Assembly (NCBI RefSeq): GCF_009870125.1
Contig: NC_046683.1
Location: 15,943,001-16,007,000 of the forward strand
Direction of reading: 5' to 3'
Source: Drosophila pseudoobscura
Taxonomy: Eukaryota; Arthropoda; Insecta; Diptera; Drosophilidae
Length of the DNA: 64,000 nt
The notes under the pieces are model-generated. The model ran no database searches and was not told the DNA's origin. It worked only from the letters and a program-made list of their open reading frames with translations. Shown here one piece after another: positions 27,401-37,399 of this stretch; the first letter of the stretch is position 1; each line of letters begins with the position of its first letter. A program made the translations under genes and the position numbers.

Positions 27401-28235
27401 TACCATAAATCAGAAATAATACCATATTTATTCCGTTACTCATGTTGCATCTGTTTCCCCTTTCCGCTGATTCTCTTCCCTTTCCATCACAGAGAGCGTT
27501 TCCCTTTTAGTGACAATTGTAGGTGGAGCATCGGCCTTGGTCTTCCTGGTGGTCCTCATTATCCTCCTGGTGATGTACTTGAAGTGCAAGAATCGCACCA
27601 AACTGCCGCCCGCCGATGTGATCAGCGAGCATCAGATCACCAAGAACGGAGGAGTCAGCTGCAAGATGGAGCCAGGCGATCGCACCTCCAACTACAGCGA
27701 CCTCAAGGTGGACATCTCCGGCGGATATGTGCCCTATGGCGACTACACCACCCACTACAGCCCACCGCCCCAGTATCTGACAACGTGCTCCACCAAGTCC
27801 AATGGCAGCTCCACCATCCTTCAGAACAATCACCAGAACCAGCTGCAGCTGCAGCAGCAGCAGAGCCACCAGCAACACCAGCACCACCAGCAGCAGCAGA
27901 GCCACCAGGCACCGCACCACCAGCAACCACCCGGCCAGAGCCTGCCCATGACCTTCCTCACCAACAGCAGCGGGGGCAGTCTGACGGGTAGCATCATCGG
28001 ATCCCGGGAGATACGCCAGGAGAATGGTCTGCCCAGTCTGCAGTCGACGACGGCCTCTGTGGTGAGCTCCTCGCCCAATGGCAGCTGCAGCAACCAGAGC
28101 ACTGCCACCACCACCCACGTGGTGGTGCCCAGCTCGATGGCCTTGAGCGTGGATCCGCGGTACAGCGCCATCTACGGTAATCCCTATTTGCGCTCCTCCA
28201 ACTCCTCGCTGCTGCCGCCCCCCACAGCGGTCTAA
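24449..28235 (+). CDS. rst: Roughest, immunoglobulin-superfamily cell adhesion receptor
   Basis: Six coding exons: 24449-24964, 25085-25285, 26076-26273, 26617-26719, 26805-27353 and 27493-28235, all joined at GT/AG sites. They give 769 aa, close to the 764 aa I recall for D. melanogaster Rst. A signal peptide (about 1-27) is followed by five Ig domains with paired Cys, an NCTV glycosylation site in Ig5, a membrane span at about 527-552 and a cytoplasmic tail. The tail holds LPPADVI (about 560-566), a Gln/His opa stretch (27838-27935) and the C-terminus PTAV, a PDZ-ligand type end. Rst is a homophilic and heterophilic adhesion protein that binds Hibris/Sns. It acts in eye ommatidial patterning, axon guidance and myoblast fusion, partly redundantly with Kirre. 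The Met at 24449 (A at -3) is chosen over the in-frame one at 24416, whose context is poor and which would place Arg residues before the signal peptide. An acceptor CAG at 24405-24407 shows that a leader exon lies upstream. Confidence 0.97.
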
Positions 28236-30165
28236 GCGATCGAGTAGTTCGATCGAGCAGCCCACTCGAAGACTGATCTCAAGGGACACGGGACACGGGA
28301 CAAGGGCTACGCTCTGCACTGCTCCTGGCCTGTCCTGGATCGTTCAATGGGGTAAGATTGGGGCGTCCGCGCCATTGGAAGATTTTCAGCAACCAAAAAT
28401 TCGAATCGAGTAACGAGTAACTTAAAGATTTAGCTTAGAAAGAGCTCACACACACACACATCTGATCGTAATTGTATGACTAGGCTTAGGTAAACCAAAC
28501 CCCCCCCCCCCCACCACCCGGCATCCAGATCCTTCGTTTTCTAATCGTTATCCTGCCTAGCCCACTGGAAAATAATGGAATGTACTTTAGCTTTAGCAGA
28601 GGGAATGATCTTTTTCGAAACCGTAGTGTGCTTTCTGCTTCGGTTTTCCAATCTAGGCTAAGCGCAGTTCTATCTAAACAGAGACTAAGCTTCAAAGAAT
28701 CAGTGTTAGGCATTTACAACTATCGAAGGAAAGAGAGAGAGAGGGAGAGTGTTAAGAAACGCCTTAAAAAAATACATTAACTGTTGGCTGCAGGGGCACC
28801 TGTTGAGTTTTCCGCGCAGCGAAGGGATTAACGGCACTGCGAGGGCATTTGTTAAGGGTTCATCATTTAATGCCATTTGGAACTGAAGATGGAATAATAA
28901 TCAAACACACATCTTTTATATATACCTACCGATCAATTTATCTTTGTGTTTTTTCATACTAATTTTTACCAGCTTTCACTTCAATCTTTCACTTTTTTAC
29001 CTATATATTCTACTTCATATGATCTAACTTGTATCTATTAGCTTTAGCATGAAATTATCTCAGTTGGTTTCTATCTGGCTACTCCTTCGACCCAATAATA
29101 ATAGTCTTAACCATTTTCCATGCCTTAAACAAATGCCCACGAAGTGCCACAAAAAAAAATCAACAATATATACGAGTATATATAAAAATGTAGAGAAGCA
29201 AAAACAAAATTCAATTATATATGTTTAAATGGATTTATATAATCTAAATATATATAGAAATACAGACAGACAGTAATTCAGTTGAATGGATAGTATTTAA
29301 GGGAAAAAATATGCCAAAGTACCTGATAGTATTTAAGTCGAGAGCCAGCCGAGACCCTGACACGGCGCTCTCATCAATTACATTTAAAAAAAAAAAAAAA
29401 ACAATTTAAATTTATTAATATAATTTGTAATATTTTTTTTTTTGAGCTATAACTAAACGTATGAAGATAAGTATTTCGATATAAGGATATGCCGATAGAG
29501 AATATACAAATGATAGATGTTAGATCTTCGACAGTCGCCTTAACTTATGACACGCCCACACACTCTCGAGACAGCGCCCATGCTAGCAGCCACTAAGAGA
29601 TAGAGGATAGAACATGTATTCAATTCGTCAGTTCAATTGTTCTAAGTGTACTTCTAAGTGTATAACGGTCTAATTATCCTAGTTGTAGCCTAAAGAAACA
29701 CACACACCCACACACATCTACATAATGATATACCTAAATATATATATATATATATATATATACATAGATATAGCTATACATACATAGTATTTACATTCAT
29801 ACATACTATATATACAAACAATTTTTTTGCATAGACCCTAAGCATTATATTTTGATAAATGAACAATTCGAAGTAATCATCCAGCAGACGTGTATAATTC
29901 TTGTATTTCTTGTAATTCCTGCAATTCCTGTAATTCCCGTTGCCCCAAGTTCAGTTTAGTTTCTCTATATTTATCATAGATCCGTGTATTTGTGGATATC
30001 GCGCTTGTCAATTAAGCGACAAACAAATATAAGTGTTTTTACCTATACAGAATGCAAATTATAAAAACAAATAAGCTAAAAACAACAAAACAAAAACAAT
30101 AAAACACACACACACAAAGTTAAACACGAAAAAAATTAAATAAAATGTATTGAAAAAAAAAAAAA
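28236..30165 (+). other. rst 3' untranslated region
   Basis: AT-rich sequence follows the stop codon without coding potential. Poly(A) signals AATAAA occur at 30098-30103 and 30139-30144, just before an A-run, which suggests the transcript end near 30160. Two AGCTTTA Brd-box heptamers lie at 28589-28595 and 29040-29046; these are known microRNA-target elements in other Drosophila 3'UTRs. A TA-dinucleotide run is at about 29740-29762. The 3' limit is inferred. Confidence 0.6.
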
Positions 30166-33100
30166 ACAGAACCAAGTGGGGAAAATCATTCGGAATTTGA
30201 CATCAAAGCGCGCGGCCAACAGCAACAAATGGCTGCCGGGTAGTCCCCAAGTCCAAAGACAAATAAGCGGGGAAAAACATTTTTAATTTGAACCAGGACA
30301 TGGGCAGGGATATAGACAGGACACACAGGCCGGACCGGACCGGACCGGACTTGGCCGGAAAGGGAGTTGAGTTGGCCTGGCCATGGCCAACTGTCGAGCA
30401 AACTGCAAAAAGCCAAAAATCAAACAAACAAAAGTGAAATTAAAATGTTGGCAGGCCACCAGCAGCACCACCACCACCGCACCATGTGTGTTAATTTATG
30501 GCCAGTCGGAGTCGAACTTCCAGCTCTCTCTCTCTCGCTCGGAGTTGGTGGGTCAGAGTTGACAATGCAAACAAACGGCTCGCTAAGCTCGACTAAAAAT
30601 GCTTAATGAGAGTGCGTAAGGGTGGCTCTGTGCCACCCGGCGCCACCCACAGAGCCACCCCACTTGGCCACCAAGCCACCCGCTCTCGGGGCCGAGAGTT
30701 GGCCGCAAGAAATTCTGCGGCTGTGGCAACAAAGTCGCGCACGACGCCCATTAAACTAAATTAGTTGCCCTTTGTCACAGAGCGACCCTCGAAGCTGTCA
30801 CACATGTTGGGGTGCTGGGGGTGTTGGGGGTGCTGGGGTGCTGGGGGTGGGCCTGGAAAAGGTTGGGAATTGAGTGGCATGGAGTGGGGGGGTGGGTCAT
30901 ACGTGCACTTAGTCAGAAGGAAGTTGCAATTGCGGTTAGCTGTGTTAATTAGCATTTCTTTGTTGCTGGAATGCTGTTCGGGGGAGAACACCTGAAACCT
31001 GGGCTGGACGCACACACGTGAGATCGCAGGCCGCCCAATACTCATGAAGAAAGGCCGAAAAGAATGGGCCACAGTGAAAGCTCTCAGGGCAGAACCATCC
31101 ATGAAAATTCGCCTTCGAAATAAAAGACATTTTCCTGCAAAAGGGAGACGCTCTTGAGATCGCACACAAGAAAAGAGATGGATGTGTGCTGCAGTGAAAG
31201 CTATCCAGGGGGGACTACCATGATTCTTCTCCTCGTTTTTACAAAACTGTCTCAGAGCTGTACAGATATTTGTGCTTATCAATCCGTACACCTTCAGAGT
31301 ATTTACTGTTCGAAGCGTTGACAGGCGGGTTTCTTTTGTGGCACCTTTTGTTCGCACACGACTTCCTGCCTGCTCCTCCTCCATAGCCCTACTGCTTTTC
31401 AGTGGGAAGAACTCTCTCTGCTCCCCAACCAATCCCAAAGCAATCCCCAACCAATCCCAGACCTCTCCCCTCTCCCCTCTTCCATTGTCCGGTGAATTCG
31501 TGCGATCTGAGGAGCCATCCTTCTCGGAGCCACCTCAGCTTTTCTTTTTGTATCTTTTTAGGGGAGTCATCCTTGGGCTGGGCGACAGAAAAGAGGGGAC
31601 AAAAAACGGACACGAGGCGCACGAAGAGTTACGATTTCATTAACATGAGATATGGCAAGTGCCAGGGCTCCAACTATGGAGTGGGTCTGGTCCTGGTCTT
31701 GGGTCTTGGGTCGGTAGTCGGTTGTGTTGAATGTGGGCCTGGTGTGTGCTGTGGTGTGGTAAGGTGGGCGGATTGTGGGGTCCTTCCTGGGGTCGTGTGG
31801 GGCTGGTTTACGGCTCAAGTGTTGGCTTGTCGTCGCTACTTGTGTCGCACTGCGTTGTTAATTGCTGGAAAGAGACGGCTACAGCGTGGTGGAAAGAGAC
31901 GGCCTCAGCTTGGCGGAACGAGACAGAGAGAGAGAGGGAGAGGGAGAGAGGTTGAGGCTTTGCTAGAACTTTTCCCCCCTTCATATGATTAGCAAATGTT
32001 TTGTTTTTCACTATGCACTAAAAACGAAGCAGGGAAGTGGGAAATGGGAAGCGCACTAGAAAGCCATTCAGAAATAAGGGGTGTGTGGGCTGCTGGGTGC
32101 TGCTTGGGCGGTTTGCCTGGTGGCTGGGTGGTTGCTATGTTGAGGCCATAGCCCCAAATGCCTGGAAAGTTTTCTGTGGTGGGAGGTTGCTTAATGTTGG
32201 GCTGCCGCTGTAATTGCTACTCTACGCGTGTGTGGCTATGTGTGTGTGTGGTGTGTGTATGTGTGTCTATGAATATGTCAATGTTTGTGTACGGAAGTAT
32301 CTATGGGTGTGCGGGCCTGGGCCGTATTCAAGTATGGGCGAGTTGAATTTCTTGAATTAATAAAATGTCTTCATTATTTAAATTGCACGCACGACCACAG
32401 CCCAGGATCCCCTCTGCAGCTACCCCTCATCACTCACCCCTGCCCCTCCACCACCTTCCACAAACATATGTGTCGGTTGACAGCCTTGTATTTATGTATG
32501 TGTGGGTATTTTGTATCTGTGTGCATGTGTGTGCATGTGTACGCTTCCAACTGAGTTAATTAGCAGCTGGGGAATTGTGAAATATATTAATATTGTACAT
32601 TTCGGTGGTTCCACACACCCCACAACCCACAACCCACACCCCATTCGAGAACCCTCCGCAAAAGGACCCCGTGCCACCCCAATGACCACAACAAGCCGTG
32701 TCACGAATTCCATTTCCCACTTCGATGGTCCTTTTGTGGTTGAATGGTCGCTCGGTCGGGTCGGGTCGGGGTCGCGTTTTTCGATGGATACGGGGGCCCG
32801 ACCGAAACAATCAAGGTGGTTTCAAGGCTCCCAGAGACAGAGACAAAGAGAGAGGGAGTGAGAGTGAGAGAGAGAGAGTTCGGCTTCAGACGTCTAATAG
32901 GAATGCTTCTCGTGCAATAAGGACAACAGTCCTAGCCCATCGCGTGGTAAGTAGATCCTCAATCACTAGGTCCTGGAATTAGGCTTGAACCATTCAAATA
33001 AGAGGTTAAGTATTCAGAAATAGCCACCCTTCCTCCTCTTCACTTACTAAAACTAGCACACCCTTCCCGTAATTAGTATGTATTAGTATTTGTATTTAGA

Positions 33101-34123
33101 ATGCATGCTTATCTCTTTTAGTTCAATTTAGCTAAAATTTCGAATCCTCAAATATTGGTCTAACATTTATACATATATCTTTCCTGGTTGAACTCGACCA
33201 GTTCGGTTATACGCGTCGCGCGTCAAGCAGCAGCGCCCCTCGGTCGGTTGGGCGGAAAGAGGACTGCGTTTTGGCCTGGTATCCGATCTGCCAACCTTAT
33301 TATGATTCTCATTCCAAGCGAATAAATACTATTATTACATATTAAATACATACATTTACATATGTATGTACTGCAGGTCTACATATGTACAAATATTTCC
33401 TTTTATTTTCAATGTAGCCTAAAAGTATGCAAGATTCATGAAATTGTTCAAAAACGAACGAAAAAATATATTTTATATTATTATTATTAATATATTATTT
33501 ATTATATATTAATATATTATTATAATAATAATAAATACAATTGCAACATAGTAATTAAGTTTATTGATTAAAAAAAACAGCATGGTGTCCTCTGCGTACC
33601 CATCCTGGAGTATTCAGTAGACTATTATAGGTAAGACTATTATAGGTAGAACTAACGTCAAACATCCTATTTTTTAAAAGTCTGCACTGGGGGAAATTTG
33701 ACCCCCCCTTTCCGGCTTAAGCCCATGTTTCAAAAGTAGTTAAAATAATACATTTTAGTCGCCAAACATTGATCTTTCATGCTACGCAGTCAAAAATTCA
33801 ACAGAACGCACCACTGTTAAGATGCAAGTTGTTTAACAGTGCTGTTCGCTAGAGAGAAGCATGCGCTGTTAACCGCCTGTCTGTAGTTTGAAAAGCTCTA
33901 CAATTAACACAGAAGCTCGCCCATAGGTGGCGATGCAACGATCATGTTCGTTCCAATTGGAGCAGGGCCGCAACAGGTGGCAGGTGGTACGTGGGAGCTC
34001 AACCTATTAAGAGATTACACCCTTGTTAGGTCATCACAAGATCAGTTCTATTAAGAATACAACTTCTGAATGATGTTATAACAAATAAATGCAAAGTTCT
34101 AGCTCTACCCCCTAGCTCTTGGA
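30166..34123. other. intergenic region between rst and the dehydrogenase gene
   Basis: No gene is supported. A 229-codon minus-strand frame (30761-31450) lacks recognisable domains and looks fortuitous. Within it, CAGTGAAAGCT is duplicated, at about 31073 and 31192. AT-rich runs lie at 33300-33580. The 16-mer TGTTTAACAGTGCTGT (33830-33845) also occurs at 17410-17425. Confidence 0.5.
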
Positions 34124-34933
34124 TCACTTGAGGCCGCCAGTGACCTCAATGGCTGCGCCATTGACATAGGCTGCCTTCTGGGAGGCCAAAAAGGCAATAA
34201 CCTCAGCGATTTCCTCAGGCCTGCCCATGCGCCCGAGCGGACAGCGCTGTACCACCTCCTGCTTGATCGGCTCCGGAACTACGGCCACCATGGGAGTGTC
34301 AATGTAGCCGGGAAGGATGCAGTTGACGCGGATGCCGAACTTGCCGAACTCCTTGGAGGCCACCTCCGTGAAGGAGATCACTCCAGCCTTGGTGGCCGCA
34401 TAGTTGGCCTGTCCCACATTGTTCATGCGAGCCACAATGCTCGAGAGGTTAACAATGCTGCCGCCCTCCAGCTTCTGTTCGATCATGGCCTTGGCAAAGT
34501 ATTGGGTGACGAAAAAAGTGCCCTTCAAGTTGACGCTGTACACGTCGTCGAAGTCCCTTTCCGGCATCTTCAACAGGTAGCCGTCCCGTGTTATGCCCGC
34601 CGAGTTGACCACGATGCTGGGGGCCTGATCAAACTTCAGCAGCGCCTCGGCAACGGCTCCCTGGACACTCTTGGCGGAGGAGACATCCACCTCCAGAGCC
34701 GCAGATCGTCCTGCTCCCAGCTCCTTGGCTGTCTCTTGGGCAGACTGCAAATTGCGATCGGCGGCGATTACCTTGGCACCATCGCGGGCCAGCAGACGGC
34801 AGGTGGCCCGCCCAATACCAGATCCGGCGCCTGCAATTCACGGGGTAAGAATCATAGAATAAATTTGTTGCAAAGCTGAGCGACACGCACCTGTGACCAA
34901 TGCCACCTTTCCCGCAAGTATTCCGCCGGTCAT
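34124..34933 (-). CDS. CG3603: short-chain dehydrogenase/reductase, CG3603-like
   Basis: Two exons on the minus strand: 34933-34891 (14 codons plus one base) and 34830-34124. The 60-bp intron (34831-34890) starts GTGCGT and ends TTGCAG. The product is 249 aa, the usual length of a classical SDR. It has the NAD(P)-binding TGAGSGIG (residues 14-21), NSAG (90-93), Asn115, catalytic Ser145, Tyr158 and Lys162 (YAATK), and the PGYIDT loop. The closest families are 3-oxoacyl-ACP reductase/FabG and 17-beta-HSD8/CBR4-like enzymes, which reduce keto groups with a nicotinamide cofactor. The substrate cannot be told from sequence. The match to D. melanogaster CG3603 is from memory of the length and motifs. 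No localisation signal is obvious. The gene is divergent in function from its neighbours and separated from the secreted cluster by about 480 bases on its 3' side of the locus order. Confidence 0.93.
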
Positions 34934-35405
34934 TATGCCACGAGCTTCAATTAGATTCAAAATCCAGCACAAAACAACACGCCACTCTGAACTCTGATTT
35001 CTGGCTGAATGTGACTCTGTGGAAGTAATAGTTATCGTTCACGCAGCGCTGATCAGCTGGTTGGATTAGATAACAGATGGATGGGGAGCTTCTGTGAAAG
35101 CTTAACTACAGCTTTATTTGACACAAAGCTTATGCTGAAAGCTTTATCATAGCCCAATGTTAGCCGAACAGTTCGAATGATAATATTTCTTATAGAAAAA
35201 GGTCCACTCTACGAACGCTAAATGATCAGCGAGAGACAACTTTGCGACAGTGAGAAGCCTGAAAAACTATGGGGACATTTTATGAAAGCTAATGCCTCAA
35301 AATTAATTCAAAGACTTCCCAAAAATTCCCGAAAATGTCCCAGTCGGAAGCAACCCCAAAACTGAAAAAATGTAGGAAAATATTCAGTTATGAATAGTCG
35401 TATCA
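34934..35405. other. spacer between dehydrogenase promoter and next gene 3' end
   Basis: About 470 bases containing the presumed 5' leader and promoter of the dehydrogenase gene. I see no clear TATA box. Repeated AAAGCTT/AAGCTTT motifs lie between 35095 and 35142. Nothing else is supported. Confidence 0.4.
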
Positions 35406-35411
35406 TTTATT

Positions 35412-35870
35412 TCACTCCAGCGGTATAAGATAGTACTCATCAGCCCGAGGAGCCAAGTCCACAGCCCTTACATTACTGCCACCGATGTTTCGAGCCAATC
35501 CAAACTGGCGGAGTAGTTTCTTGAGATAACGCTTCGGTATGCGCACCAACTGGCGACGAATTATGCGCTGGATCTTGTTCCAGGGTCGACTGCTGCCCCG
35601 ATGGTCGTCCTCATCCTGCTGTAGGTCCTCAAAGTCCTGATCCTCAAGCGATTCTTCTTCTTGTTTGGTCTGTAGAACGGCCAACTGTTGGACCAACTGC
35701 TGCAATTGCTTCTCGCTCAGTTGACTGAGATCAATTTGGGCCTCTGCCTTGGCCACATCGCTGGCTCTCAATCGGAGCCTACCACTGCAGCCGGCGGCTG
35801 TACTGCCGTCGAAAGAAGCGACGAAGAAGATCGACAAGATCATCAAGTAGTAGAACGGCAAGCAATCCAT
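35412..35870 (-). CDS. small secreted protein, acidic/Gln middle and basic helical C-half
   Basis: A single-exon 152-aa protein that I do not recognise. Residues 1-26 form a signal peptide (hydrophobic core YYLMILSIFFVASF). Residues 40-70 are Gln/Leu-rich and probably helical, 70-90 are Asp/Glu-rich, and 97-125 are strongly basic and amphipathic, with VRIPKRY at 109-115. The Met at 35870 is preferred over the in-frame one at 35930, because the upstream part does not encode a signal peptide and contains a TATTTAA-like element at 35902-35908. An AATAAA on the minus strand (35406-35411) directly follows the stop, so the gene end is very compact. VRIP-x-RY is shared with the next gene upstream (36198-37190). 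Role unknown. Confidence 0.8.
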   Translation of the reverse strand: MDCLPFYYLMILSIFFVASFDGSTAAGCSGRLRLRASDVAKAEAQIDLSQLSEKQLQQLVQQLAVLQTKQEEESLEDQDFEDLQQDEDDHRGSSRPWNKIQRIIRRQLVRIPKRYLKKLLRQFGLARNIGGSNVRAVDLAPRADEYYLIPLE

Positions 35871-36197
35871 GTTTGTTCTCGGCCCGAGGCGGGCCACTGT
35901 CTTAAATACGAAAACTGCCTGCGGGGGCATATTTTCCGCCCCATCATGGCGATCACCATCACCATTTGCGATCTATCCAAATTTACATAAATGTGGGTCA
36001 AGTACATACTTTTCAAAAAGAATTCATTTATTCTGTGTATGCCCAAATAGAGTGGGGCCTCAAATCAAAAATTAGCTACAATAAATTAGAAAAAAAAATC
36101 TGTGTGTTGTTCGTGTGGAAGGGATCAACGATCTCCGATCGAGCCTGGGGGTGGGGGTGGGGGGAGTAGCTCACCCTTTCTCTCTGTGTGTCACCGC

Positions 36198-37190
36198 CTA
36201 GACGGCTGTGACGCGACGCTTGTTGCCCTTGTTCCTGTTCCTGTTCTTCCTGTTGTTCTTCTTGTTGCCGCCTCCGTTCACACGGCGACGGTTCTGCAGC
36301 TTCTTGTTCTGGACGCGCTTCCTTACCACACGGCGCTTGTTGGGGCGGCGGTTGGTGTTGAGCATCACCTTCTGGCCGTTCTTGAAGTAGCGACGGTAGC
36401 GAGGAGGAATGCGGACGCTTATCTGCTGGCCGCGACGAGCTCCCTTGCGGCGCAGATTTATAAGGTTGTTCTGGGTGGCCTTGCTCTCGGTGGCGCCGGT
36501 GCCCTGGACCTCCGCATCGGTCACAACCTCGTATTCCTGGGCTCCGGCGGCAAGGGCTGCCTCCAAGGCTTGCTCGTCGAGCATCTCGGCATTGGCTGCC
36601 AGGGCGCCGGGATAGGCCTGGGCCTGAGGCTCATCGGCATCCGCTGGATCGTCTTCTTCCGCATTGGCTCCATAGGGTAGGGCATCGCCTTGGCGAGCTG
36701 TGGTTGTGCCTGTTGTCGTGGGTGAGGTGGTGATGGTTCCCGTGGCCGAAGGAATGGTACCCGTGGAAGTGACGGTCACAGTGGGACTGGCGGTGCCGGT
36801 GGTGCCGGTGGTGCCAGTGCCAGCTCCAGTGATAATGATGGGGATCACGGGCTGGCTGTTGCTGCTAAACATGTTCTTGAACATGAGGAACTTCTTCAGG
36901 AAGAGGCGTCCACTTGAAGCGTCTTTGGTGCCTGTCGAGCTGCTGCTGCCCTGAGCCGCCGCACCACCAACGGTCAGCTTATCCTGGTCGGCCTTCTGGT
37001 CCAGGGCCACGGCGAGATCGGCGTCGTTCGATCTGAATTTGGCCAGGGCCGGCTCATTGAAGTAGGAACTGCGTCGGGCCTTTAGCAGCTGGGCCGCCGA
37101 CTTGGGCTTCTCCTGACCGGGGCTGGCCTGGACGAGGCAAGCAGCCAGCAGGCAACCCAGCAGGACCAGGGACACTTGGTGCTTCATCAT
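36198..37190 (-). CDS. secreted Thr-rich protein with Arg/Lys/Asn-rich tail
   Basis: A single-exon 330-aa protein (329 if the second Met is used), not recognised. The signal peptide is about 1-23, ending VQAS. A spacer (24-120) holds FLKKFLMFKNMF, followed by a Thr/Gly/Ser-rich run (121-168), a small acidic segment (EEDDPADADE, about 178-187) and an Ala-rich part. The basic tail (about 247-330) carries VRIPPRY at 259-265 and repeated Asn/Lys/Arg. A TATA box lies upstream and an AATAAA on the minus strand at 36027-36032. The layout matches the other cluster members, but no intron follows the signal peptide here. The Thr run could be O-glycosylated, as in mucins or glue proteins; this is inference. 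Confidence 0.88.
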   Translation of the reverse strand: MMKHQVSLVLLGCLLAACLVQASPGQEKPKSAAQLLKARRSSYFNEPALAKFRSNDADLAVALDQKADQDKLTVGGAAAQGSSSSTGTKDASSGRLFLKKFLMFKNMFSSNSQPVIPIIITGAGTGTTGTTGTASPTVTVTSTGTIPSATGTITTSPTTTGTTTARQGDALPYGANAEEDDPADADEPQAQAYPGALAANAEMLDEQALEAALAAGAQEYEVVTDAEVQGTGATESKATQNNLINLRRKGARRGQQISVRIPPRYRRYFKNGQKVMLNTNRRPNKRRVVRKRVQNKKLQNRRRVNGGGNKKNNRKNRNRNKGNKRRVTAV

Positions 37191-37356
37191 TGACTGTGCG
37201 GCGAAGTTGCGGCTGAGTTGGAAACTACTCTGAGGCAGAGAACTTTTCTAGCAACCCGAATGGTGGTGGAGGCGGCGGCGGTGGCGGAGATGGAGTCGTG
37301 TGTTCTCGCCCGGATGGGTAATGAATGTTTGATACATTACCGCCCCAACTGGATGC

Positions 37357-37364
37357 CTTTTATA
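37357..37364 (-). promoter_or_regulatory. TATA box of the 36198-37190 gene
   Basis: The minus strand reads TATAAAAG here. About 33 bases downstream is ATCAAAC, an initiator-like site near 37331, giving a leader of roughly 140 bases before the start codon. Confidence 0.7.
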
Positions 37365-37399
37365 CCCGAGACCCGATCCGACCAAATGCAAATGACTTT

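Noticed and set aside
27507-28319. 270-codon minus-strand frame opposite the last rst exon
   Set aside because: Antisense shadow of the conserved rst cytoplasmic domain; rst reading frame, splice sites and protein identity are decisive.
30761-31450. 229-codon minus-strand frame downstream of rst
   Set aside because: No signal peptide or recognised domain, ends in GCTGGG repeat-derived His-Pro-Gln run, contains an internal DNA duplication; not convincing as a gene.
36700-36954. Plus-strand Val/Pro-rich frame that looks membrane-like
   Set aside because: Antisense of the Thr-rich run of the 36198-37190 gene (ACC/ACT read as GGT/AGT/GTG).
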